Positions 9,828-18,800 of a stretch of 61,924 nucleotides of DNA are shown in pieces. Origin of the DNA: Beroe ovata. Taxonomy: Eukaryota > Ctenophora > Nuda > Beroida > Beroidae. The position numbers and the translations under genes were made by a program. Location: the NCBI GenBank assembly GCA_946803715.1, contig CAMPET010000004.1:134732-196655 (forward strand), given 5' to 3'. Under the pieces are notes generated by a model. That model worked only from the letters and a program-made list of their open reading frames with translations, had not been told where the DNA came from and made no database searches. The stretch's first letter is position 1. Every line of letters starts with the position of its first letter.

Positions 9828-12167
9828 ATGATCGGAGATGAATCCAACGTCATCACATCGCTGTCATTGTTCGAGATAAGCAACACTGAATATTCTGAAC
9901 TCATCAAACAGGGGGCCTACTGGGACATCATCAAGCTGATATCAGACATACCAGATGATATTGAGTGTTATGCCAAAGTGGAGAGCACGATCAGCAATTT
10001 AGAGTCAGAGGAAATTAAATTCATTTTTGCAGCAGCAGCACTCAATGTTTTTATTCAGAACAACTTCACTGGTCCTTTATTGGACTCAAAATTGAGAGAA
10101 TCAATAGCAACTGCCGATTCTGAATCCAGTAAAGCGTCAAGCACTCTTAACAATGCGGTGTATCCTCTTGTCAGATGTACTTCCTTGTTGAAGTTGAGTA
10201 CAGAATACTTCGAAAATCAGGATGATTCTTCGATCACAAACGTTCTTTTCAAAATGAGAACGCTACTCATGAAGCAAATGCTTTTAGAAGAGAATTGCAC
10301 ACAATTGTTCGAGAAAATTGAAGAAAACATGGATAAATTGAGAGAGCATCCTTTATTCAGTGCTTTGTCTAATGAAGTAAAATGCAAGTTGAACATCGAG
10401 TTTGGCTTTAACTACCTCTACTATGAACAGATAACACGGTCAAGGCAGTGTATGGAGACAGCAATGTCTCTCATAGGTTTCAAATTCCAACTTACAGGGG
10501 CCATGGGAAAGCGGACAAAGTACCAGCAGAAAGCTCTTCCCCAGCTTAAAGTTGAGACCATCATAGATCGAACTATTGCTGACAGTGCACCCTTAGAAAA
10601 TGAGCCACAAGCGATCGACCTTAATGACGATACCCTTCTGGAATCCATCTCCTTCAATGACAAGAATTCCACTAACTATGTCAGTAATTTGACTGCCCCG
10701 TTCCTACTGCATACTGCTGCCCTGAAACTGCGGGACAATTCTCTCGATGAGATGCTGAGGGAAGAGGTTATTGCTTTCATAGAGGCTATTGTGGAAGGGA
10801 AGACATTTTCCTACTGTATCTCAGCCCATGCATATTTTCTAAGAAGTCGTCTGGAGAGGACTTCAATTCGCAGAATATGTCGATCTATGGAGCAGTTAGA
10901 AGAGGTAGTCCAGGGCTTTGATTGCAAGAAGACATGTTCCAGAACCGGTAGTATTTTCCTCTCAGGATTGCCGCCCATGTGGCACCAACAAAAGCTCCTT
11001 GCTGAGCTGTACACAGCTGTTGGTTCTCACAAGAGTGCACTAGACATCTACGAGAGACTCGCGATGACGGAGGAGCAGATCACTTCTATGATAGCTGCAG
11101 GAAGATATGAAGCTGCTGAAAAACTGACACGGTCTCTGATAGCCCAAGGAGAAACTCCAAAGCTTTACTGTATCCTCGGTGATACTACTCAAGATTTCAC
11201 ACAATACGAGAAAGCGTGGGAATTATCAAACCATTCCTCTGCTCGTGCCATGAAGTCCTTAGGCTACCATTATTTCAACATCAAGGAGTATGCAAAAGCT
11301 TTGGAATGCATGTTGAAATCACTAGACTGCAATTATCTTCAAGCAGGTCTTTGGTTCACAGCTGGATGTTCTGCACTAGCGATACCTGACTATCGATCAG
11401 CTATCAAGTGCTTTAGAGAATCAGTGATGGTGGATGATGAAAGTGCGCAAGCGTGGAGCAATCTAGGAGCTGCCTACGAGAGAACTGATGAGGTTGTAAA
11501 AGCGTTCAACTGTTACAAGGAAGCAGTGAAACATGCGTACAATGACTGGAGAATTTGGGAAAACTATCTCTGTGCAGCAGCGAGAGTGAAGCATATTCCA
11601 ACAGTGCTGTTAGCCTACAGACGGATATTAGAAATGGGCCAGAAGTATTCGGATAGGAGGATACTAAGCTGCCTTGTAGCTGTGGTCAGGGATGATATAA
11701 CTTCAGCTTGTGGTAAACAAGGACGATTATTTTATAACGAAATCTTTGAATTGTTCAAGTTCGCCAGTTCTAAAGTTACAACAAGTTTTGATATGTGGAG
11801 GTCATATGCATCGTTGCATTTGGACATTGAGGGAAAGGAAGACGTAAGTAAAGGCATTGATTATCTCATCAAAGCCTACCACGCAGCCTCGCTTCAGATA
11901 GAAAAGTCTTTCGAGGAATTTCTTAAGTGTGCTGAATGTTCAGCCAGGCTTCACAGCTACATAATTGCAGAAGACAAGGACTCACCGACATACGCACAAC
12001 ATTTACAGTCTTTAAAGACAATTCTCCAAATCCTGATAACCAAAGGAAACAAGTTGGCGGGAACACTCACAGAAAGTGATGAGGAGGCAAGAATTGCACT
12101 AACAGAGTATATCAGTGATGCAAACAAGCATTTAGAGGGAGTTGAAGAAGCGCAACTTTATGTTTGA
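9828..12167 (+). CDS. TTC27: Tetratricopeptide repeat protein 27
   Basis: A single 779-aa frame without introns; human TTC27 is about 843 aa. The long helical N-terminal half includes the family-like D-D-T-L-L-x-S-I segment near residue 265. Tandem TPR helices lie at about residues 430-600, with repeats of the form A-x-x-S-L-G-x-x-Y-F, W-F-x-x-G-C-x-A and W-x-N-L-G-A-A-Y. TTC27 (yeast Emw1 relative) is a conserved, poorly characterised cytoplasmic TPR protein; a function here would be guesswork. A CTTCTCCAG acceptor lies 14 nt before the ATG. GINS2 starts 281 bp downstream on the same strand. Vertebrate TTC27 genes have many introns, so the intronless state points to retroposition or intron loss. 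Confidence 0.88.
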   Translation: MIGDESNVITSLSLFEISNTEYSELIKQGAYWDIIKLISDIPDDIECYAKVESTISNLESEEIKFIFAAAALNVFIQNNFTGPLLDSKLRESIATADSESSKASSTLNNAVYPLVRCTSLLKLSTEYFENQDDSSITNVLFKMRTLLMKQMLLEENCTQLFEKIEENMDKLREHPLFSALSNEVKCKLNIEFGFNYLYYEQITRSRQCMETAMSLIGFKFQLTGAMGKRTKYQQKALPQLKVETIIDRTIADSAPLENEPQAIDLNDDTLLESISFNDKNSTNYVSNLTAPFLLHTAALKLRDNSLDEMLREEVIAFIEAIVEGKTFSYCISAHAYFLRSRLERTSIRRICRSMEQLEEVVQGFDCKKTCSRTGSIFLSGLPPMWHQQKLLAELYTAVGSHKSALDIYERLAMTEEQITSMIAAGRYEAAEKLTRSLIAQGETPKLYCILGDTTQDFTQYEKAWELSNHSSARAMKSLGYHYFNIKEYAKALECMLKSLDCNYLQAGLWFTAGCSALAIPDYRSAIKCFRESVMVDDESAQAWSNLGAAYERTDEVVKAFNCYKEAVKHAYNDWRIWENYLCAAARVKHIPTVLLAYRRILEMGQKYSDRRILSCLVAVVRDDITSACGKQGRLFYNEIFELFKFASSKVTTSFDMWRSYASLHLDIEGKEDVSKGIDYLIKAYHAASLQIEKSFEEFLKCAECSARLHSYIIAEDKDSPTYAQHLQSLKTILQILITKGNKLAGTLTESDEEARIALTEYISDANKHLEGVEEAQLYV

Positions 12168-12426
12168 AGAGTTGCAAACTCACATTCTTTTAGGATGATT
12201 TTAACGATAAGTATCTCATTACGGATAAATATTACCGTTGGATTTTGAGACGTTTTCAGTTTTGATGAAGGCATAAATTCCGTTTTTTGACATGAATTGT
12301 GTGCTCATTAAGTCATCAATTGCTTAAACCGATTGGAACAGTTCTTTCCTACCGTAATGAATAATAGATGGAGTACAGTACCTAAGTAGACACAATATGA
12401 GACAGTTTCATTAACAGTTTTTTTCA

Positions 12427-12444
12427 GTTTCCCCTTCTACTTAG
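12427..12444 (+). promoter_or_regulatory. 3' splice site just upstream of the GINS2 ATG
   Basis: Two pyrimidine-tract acceptors (TTTTTTTCAG ending 12427 and CTTCTACTTAG ending 12444) precede the ATG at 12449. The second leaves only GTTG as leader. It is a candidate trans-splice acceptor or the end of a 5'-UTR intron. Confidence 0.6.
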
Positions 12445-12448
12445 GTTG

Positions 12449-13428
12449 ATGGATCCTGCGCAGATAGAATTCATAGCTGAGAAAGAAAACATACAAATTC
12501 TACCAAACTTTACTGAAGACAAACTTTTTCTGATAAGTGTAAGTACTGGCATGGAATTTGTATGATGTGGTTAAGCAGTAAACTTGCTAATCTCTTCATT
12601 CCTTCTTGGCAGGGTGAAGTTGGTCCATTTCAGCCCCAAGTTCCCGTTACTGTCCCGCTTTGGTTGGCTGTTAATCTCAAACAAAGGCAGAAATGTAGAA
12701 TCATAACTCCAGAATGGATGGATGTCGGTTAGTGGAAGTGAAATTTACCCTGGTAGAGCATTGATATATCGTGAATCTCTCTCAGTATTTAGATATTTAA
12801 TTCCGCTGTCAACAGCATGGTTTTTCTGTTTATACAGATGTACTGAAAGAGAAGAAAGCAGAGGAACTAGAGAGTCATCTCTTCTCCGCACCACTGCACC
12901 CTCACTTTCTAGAAGTCAGTACTGTACTTTTAGGGTGAGAAAACTTGCACAAACTATCAAGAGGTAGTCATCGTGTGATCTTGAAGTATCATCCAAATGA
13001 CCGGATCATGTTATAGCTCGTGTGTAATGTTTATCAAATTTTAGAATCTCGAAAGATATCAAAGACGCAGACGAAGTAAGGACGCTTATCAAGGACATTT
13101 GGGATATCCGTGATGCTAAGTTGAGGAAGAGTGTCAATAAGATGGTGAATCATGATAGTGGGGGAGGAAAACCTCTATCTCACGTTGAGGTTGGTCATGA
13201 TGGCAGATGGTTCATAGTAGCATTCCACACGTAGAAATGCTATTTTTTGTGAATTTCATGATTGAAGCAAACTCTGTCATCTGTAGAACCATCTACTTTT
13301 CCCAGATAAACAACATAACGGTCCTGGAACTGAACACGATACGAAACTTCTTCACAGCCTCACTCAATCATCTGCACAACTTGAGAAATCACGCCGAAAT
13401 ATGTCTGAGTGACCCAAGATACAACTGA
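12449..13428 (+). CDS. GINS2: GINS complex subunit 2 (PSF2)
   Basis: Five exons in frame, 12449-12538, 12613-12727, 12838-12934, 13045-13189 and 13306-13428, give 189 aa; human GINS2 is 185. It opens [13 protein letters not shown] and carries the family-defining [15 protein letters not shown] and the PEWMD motif, then [14 protein letters not shown] and a C-terminal [11 protein letters not shown] helix. GINS2 is part of the Sld5-Psf1-Psf2-Psf3 complex which, with Cdc45 and MCM2-7, forms the replicative CMG helicase. Boundaries were set by frame and conservation; the third exon ends at TTAGG|GTGAGA because only that phase restores the family sequence. HYPK begins 279 bp later on the same strand. 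Confidence 0.93.
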
Positions 13429-13689
13429 GGGAGGGATGGTTTATTAATCAGCCGCCAATTCTTTCTTGATTGTAACAGAAACAAATCGTGTTGGAATAAG
13501 CATTGCGAAAGAGAGATGCCAGATCTGTTGAAGAAAACGAGACTTTTATCTTTGGGTTGAAAGATGATAAATTGAATTTATTCTACTTTCTCGAGTTTTT
13601 TCTGTCCATCAAGTCAATAGTCTGTGGCTCTCAACTAAAATAGTCTTTGATTCACTCTTAACCCCTCCCCACACCCCCTGAACACCCTG

Positions 13690-13705
13690 TCCTCCTCATC
13701 TATAG
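13690..13705 (+). promoter_or_regulatory. 3' splice site just upstream of the HYPK ATG
   Basis: A pyrimidine-rich tract ending CATCTATAG at 13705 leaves only CC before the ATG at 13708. It is a candidate trans-splice acceptor. Confidence 0.55.
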
Positions 13706-13707
13706 CC

Positions 13708-14043
13708 ATGTCGGAGCAGCGCCCACGTGAGGATCACGTGAGTGACGAAGAGGACGACACATCCGTGAAGCAGGCAAAGCCGAAGCAGCACGACGCCGGT
13801 GCTTCTGACCTCGAGGGAATCCGGGATTTCCGGGACGAGGAAGTCGACGTGGGATCCATCGACACATCGGCCCTCATCACGAACAATGTCAAGAATGAGA
13901 CACAGGTTAAGATAAAGTTGAATAAGGAGGACATCGATCTGATATCCAGTGAGATGCTGGTTTCAGCTTCTGTCGCAGAACGGTGCCTTAGAGAGCATAA
14001 AGGAGATGTGAAGGCTGCACTCACTTACCTTGTCAATTGCTAG
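13708..14043 (+). CDS. HYPK: Huntingtin-interacting protein K homologue
   Basis: A 111-aa single-exon frame; human HYPK is 121-129 aa depending on the start. The acidic N terminus leads to the conserved KQHDAGASDLEGIRDF segment (human K-H-D-S-G-A-A-D-L-E), then a C-terminal UBA-like three-helix domain at about residues 70-111: KEDIDLISSEM, then AERCLREHKGDV and an ALTYL helix. HYPK binds and regulates the ribosome-associated NatA N-terminal acetyltransferase (NAA10/NAA15) and has chaperone activity; this is transferred by homology. The gene sits between GINS2 and PCLAF in the same orientation with about 280-290 bp on each side. Confidence 0.9.
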   Translation: MSEQRPREDHVSDEEDDTSVKQAKPKQHDAGASDLEGIRDFRDEEVDVGSIDTSALITNNVKNETQVKIKLNKEDIDLISSEMLVSASVAERCLREHKGDVKAALTYLVNC

Positions 14044-14289
14044 CAGTCCTATTATGATATTGCGAGGTGTAAAGCTGGATTGATTATTCAGATTCATTGC
14101 TATTTGTCATTTAATCTTAGAAATTATGTATTCATTTCTCGAAGGTTTCTACCTGCTTCGACATTTGGAATCAAACGTGCTGGCCGTGGATGATTTTCTT
14201 ACTTATTACTGACAAATGAGACCAAATATATTTCTGCGTCTAAGCATGATAATTATTTGGATTTAGTGAATGATTTTCGAAGTGCTTTG

Positions 14290-14295
14290 AATAAA
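14290..14295 (+). terminator. AATAAA polyadenylation signal of HYPK
   Basis: Canonical AATAAA 247 bp after the HYPK stop. It ends only about 30 nt before the TTCTAG acceptor (14321-14326) that precedes the PCLAF ATG. This close pairing is typical of intercistronic regions in trans-spliced operons. Confidence 0.6.
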
Positions 14296-14320
14296 CTGTG
14301 ACCATACACTCTCATTAGCC

Positions 14321-14326
14321 TTCTAG
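14321..14326 (+). promoter_or_regulatory. 3' splice site upstream of the PCLAF ATG
   Basis: A TTCTAG acceptor preceded by CTCTCATTAGCC leaves a 7-nt leader before the ATG at 14334. Confidence 0.55.
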
Positions 14327-14333
14327 GAACGAT

Positions 14334-15219
14334 ATGGCACGAACAGTGGCCAGTAGTCAGCGGAAAGGTAACAAAATTCTGGAAAGATATTCCCCATGAA
14401 TAATCACACTTCATTTCGTACCAGAATAAACGCGGGCTATTTTGTAAATCTGTTTATAACCCCCTCCCTCCCCCCTCTATAACAGCGGTCGTCTCCAAAG
14501 CGTCTCACAAAGTCTCCTCCTCTTCCTGCTCATCATCATCCTCCAGCAGTTCTTCTTCCTCCTCACTATACTCACCAGGGAGGGCGGGAAAATCCAAGAG
14601 TAGGGCTTCTGGGGGCGGGAATTCCTTCACTCATTGGGATACGCCCAAGTGGCAGAAAGGGATAGCTTGCTTCTTCGTGAGTTAAGAGGGTTTATCTTGA
14701 GTAGAATTCGGTTTTTGAGAAGAAAAATATTTTTTTTCGGAATCGGGGCATAAAAAATGCCTCGTAGTTTCGTAGATTATTCTATGAACAATGTTCAGTT
14801 CATCGTATCCCGAAACATCACAGAAAAAGGTAGACACAAGTATCGTGACACACGTGACCTCATACGACGAAGGGATCTCCTCTCAAGACAGCACTCAAAC
14901 TCTGGATCTAAACGACGTTCCCAAAGTCGACATCCAGCAGATATTCGGTTAGTAGTTTCGAGCTCATGGCTATGTAAATCTATTCTGACTACTAGATTTC
15001 AGGAGATTCTTTTTCTTAACTCGAATTTGCATCCGAATCCTTCTCCTATAAAGTCGGTTTTTGATTGGAGCAACTTCAAAATCGGAAAGAACTGCCAAGT
15101 TTCAAATCACCAGTGATCCCGGAAATTCATCGTATTATTTACAGAGGATCCGAACAGTCAGCAGAGCAGTGGAACAAGTTGTGACGACGGGGAACATCCC
15201 GGTACGCGTTCCGATTAAC
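14334..15219 (+). CDS. PCLAF: PCNA-associated factor (PCLAF/PAF15) homologue
   Basis: Four exons, 14334-14367, 14486-14676, 14824-14947 and 15145-15219, give about 140 aa; human PCLAF is 111. It begins MART like the human MVRT, followed by a basic Ser-rich disordered region with a run of about 15 serines. The diagnostic stretch at residues ~67-75 is TPKWQKGIACFF, a PIP box (Q-x-x-I-x-x-F-F) nearly identical to human TPKWQKGIGEFF. The family binds PCNA, is monoubiquitinated in S phase and helps DNA-damage bypass. The acidic tail is divergent, and the KEN box of vertebrate PCLAF is not seen. Its place two genes from GINS2 puts two replication-fork proteins in one cluster. Confidence 0.85.
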
Positions 15220-15514
15220 AAGGGAGAAGAGGAAATGGAGTTTGAAACAGTTTTCCCCGAATTTGTAATATTTTGTTTTCTGTTTTGTATCTCTGGAGCT
15301 GACTACGATTTTTGTGAGTGTTACTTACATTCATTCACTCTATTTACACATTTACACTTCATTATTAAGCAAGCACTATGACGAAAGTTGTTTAAATCTT
15401 AATTTATTAACTACAGAATGCTTTAAGTTTCTTTTTTATAATCAGTTACTCTCGTGTCTCAAGACACAAATGTTTATTTTGTATGCATTCGTAAGTTTTT
15501 TTCATCATCAAATC

Positions 15515-15679
15515 AATAAACGAACACGTATCTCAAGTATGACGATTTGTTTTTAGCAATGACAGTATTAATTTTTAACTTTTTAACACATTATTAAATT
15601 ACCTTATTTCTAATGACAATATTAGATTTTTGAGTTCTGACTGCATGGAAAGTATATTTCGATATTGTTCAAAAATAAA
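15515..15679 (+). terminator. Two AATAAA signals after PCLAF
   Basis: AATAAA occurs at 15515-15520 and 15674-15679, after the PCLAF stop at 15219 and before the RanGAP acceptor at 15817. Confidence 0.45.
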
Positions 15680-15810
15680 CGAACCTGTTACCGTATGTTA
15701 TAAAATCCTGTTTTTATTGATTGGCTACAGATAATTTGAAGGAAAATTAGGTTGCAAAGTTATTTTATCCTGTAATTTCCCACTAAGCTCTTAACTGAGT
15801 AACTGATTCA

Positions 15811-15817
15811 CTTTTAG
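15811..15817 (+). promoter_or_regulatory. 3' splice site upstream of the RanGAP ATG
   Basis: CTTTTAG ends at 15817 and leaves an 8-nt leader before the ATG at 15826. Confidence 0.55.
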
Positions 15818-15825
15818 GGTGTATC

Positions 15826-18800
15826 ATGGCTGAGAACTTAGCTGCTAACCTAGCAAAGGTGAATGTGAATGATGATAGAATTGTCTCCTTCGAGAACATG
15901 GGATTGAAGCTGGATGATGCTAAATCAGGTACCGCGAAATGCGAATTGTGTCATATGAAGAAACAAATTGTATGAGTTCTATCGATAATTCATACAATGA
16001 AGTTACCACCAGTGAAGTGTTAATAAGTTAAAACAGTTACCCAATATAGCTATATAACCCACTTTAGCCCAGAATCATAATTTCAGCGGAGGAAATTGTT
16101 CGCGCCATAGAAACATGCCCAAATATGGAGATACTCAACCTAGCTGGTAACACCCTGGGAGTTGATGCTGCGCAGGAGATAGCTAATGCGCTTCAGAGCC
16201 GACCCACACTCAAGGTAACAATGTGCCCGCTTCCTCAAATTTAGGAATTATTGAAAACGCAAAAGTTATTCGTCCTTGACGGTCTAAGTTATCGATTTCT
16301 CCTCACCACACACACTTCTTGTTCCAGTTTGCTTTATGGAAAGACATGTATACGGGTAGACTCCGATCTGAGATTCCACCCTCGCTTCGCGCTCTATCGA
16401 GCGCCATGATAACAGCACAGACACAGCTAGTGGAGCTAGACTTGTCTGACAACGCATTTGGTCCAGATGGTGCAGAGGCTATCAAGTCTCTTCTTACCAG
16501 CCCTGTAGCATACACCATACAGACACTCAAGTTTCAGAATAATGGACTAGGGGGTGGGGGAGTGGTGAGTGTTTTTCTGGCAATTGTTTACATCCCGAGG
16601 GGCGGATGGTGTTATTGAAACAGGTACACTTCGTGTTAACGCAAGGGCTAGGGGTTTGAAATGGACGAAATACATGTAGGGTGTATATATCTTACGATTG
16701 AACGTTTGTTTTCCAATAATCATCCCAAAAGCAAATAATTAGCAGCTAATCACACCTCAGATTATAGCAGATTGTTTGAAAAGTAACCACGAACGAGCTA
16801 AAAAGGCAGGAAAATCTCTAGATCTCAGAACATTCATAGCGGGCCGTAACAGATTGGAAAATCCTGGAGCCAAGGCATTGGGGGAAGCATTTTCTGTGAG
16901 TGAATTGTTTCAGTGGTACTATGGTAGTCATGTGCTTAGCTTGGGCTTTGGCGAGCACGGTTGGGATCCCTACTGTACGGCTTGTTAAACAAGGAATCGA
17001 AACCGTGGGATTCTGTGTTATGTGAGAAGTCGATTCTAAAACCCAGATTGTGACTTGCTAACTATTTTCAGTTACTGGGTACATTAGAGCAGATCGAGAT
17101 TATTCAGAACGGTATACAGTTTGAAGGTATCAAAGCGATTGCAGAATGTATTAAACACAGCCCCAATTTGAAGATACTCAATCTCAATGACAACATAATG
17201 ACACCAAGAGGAGCGATAGCTATAGCCGAGGTTTGTCGTGTTTGAGTTGAGTAAAGCTAGAACACTCCACAAGGCTTAAATATCAATCGCCAACACTCTC
17301 CAATTGACAACTGCGATTCATGTCGTTTATTTCAGGCATTACCATCTGCACAAAAATTAGAGATTCTTAATCTCGGAGATTGCTTGGTTAAGTCTGAAGG
17401 AGCACAAGCCTTGGCCAAGAGTTTGAAAAGTCTTACAAATTTGAAGGTTTGTGGCTTCTTGTGTCACATTTTGGCAAAATTCTCTTAATATTGATGGTTT
17501 GCGTAACGCGCGTAGATAATTTTTCGTCATAAGAGTGAATTTTCTTCGAATTTCGCGCTTCACGCGAGTTTTCTTTATCCATTATTTGGATTATTGTGGT
17601 ATTGAAGTTGTAGGTTGGAATCAGAGCTCAAATCTTCACCATTTTCAGGAGCTTATCTTAAGCTACAATGAAATACAGTCTGGTGGCGGAATAGCAATAG
17701 CAAGTACATGTTCCACACTGTCGTCACTCCAAAAACTAGATCTAGACGGGAACCACTTCGGCGAGGACGGAAAGGCCTCTGTTGGTTACGCGCTAGGAGC
17801 TAGTATCTCCGTACTTGATCCAGGTTTGATATGAATATTGCAAAACGCTTTTTGCCGCCCTACCATTTGTAGGGATGCTATTCACCGAATATCACAGGAT
17901 TGAACAACGATGAGGGCATTCCCTCTGATGATGAGGACGGAAATGAAGAAGAGGGTGACGGGGAGGAGGGCGGTAGGAAAGAGGAGGAAGAGAAGAAGGA
18001 TTCACCCGAGAAGTCGAAATCAGAGGCCCAACCTTTTGTTTTCGGCGGTGCTACATCGAGCCATACTCCGAGTTTCGGTGGCAACGGGGATTCGAACAAG
18101 GCGTTTGGATTCGGATCAACATCGACCGGCTTTTCATTCTCATCCATTTCTTCTGGAGAGAATATATTCGCTAAGAATACCGGTTAGTGTTTATTTTGAC
18201 AGTTCCCGACTCTATTTGTTGATTTTCTGACCCAATAACCTCTTAAATGCGTTCCGTATATTTATAGAAACATCTGAGTTCGCGTTCAAGGGTGCTGGTA
18301 CGACACTATTTGGATCATCTGATTCCAAAGCAACGGATGAGAATCCAGAAAAAGAGGCCGATGTTCATTTTGAGAGACTTGTTACACTGGAAAAAGTTAC
18401 TGTCGTTACTGGTGACGAAAATTCTGAAGAGTTGTACAAACACAGAGCCAAGCTGTTCAGGTTTCAATCTTCGGTACTTTCTACATTCCCGGGTAGTGAT
18501 AAAGTGACTTAGTTTTTATCCAATTACCCCCCCTCCCTTTTCATCAGGTTTGACAAAGAGGCTGGTGCTTGGAAGGAACGTGGGGTTGGTGATATTAGGA
18601 TCCTTCAAGACAAGAGGACGAAAATGTCCCGTCTGCTCATGAGAAGAGACATCATATTGAAGATTTGCTGCAATCATCACATCTCAAAACAAATGGAGAT
18701 GGAACCAAACGCTGGCAGTCTCAAATCGCTCGTTTGGTTTACGCCATCTGATTACTCTGACGGAGAACCAAAACCAGAAAATCTTGCTATACGGTTCAAA

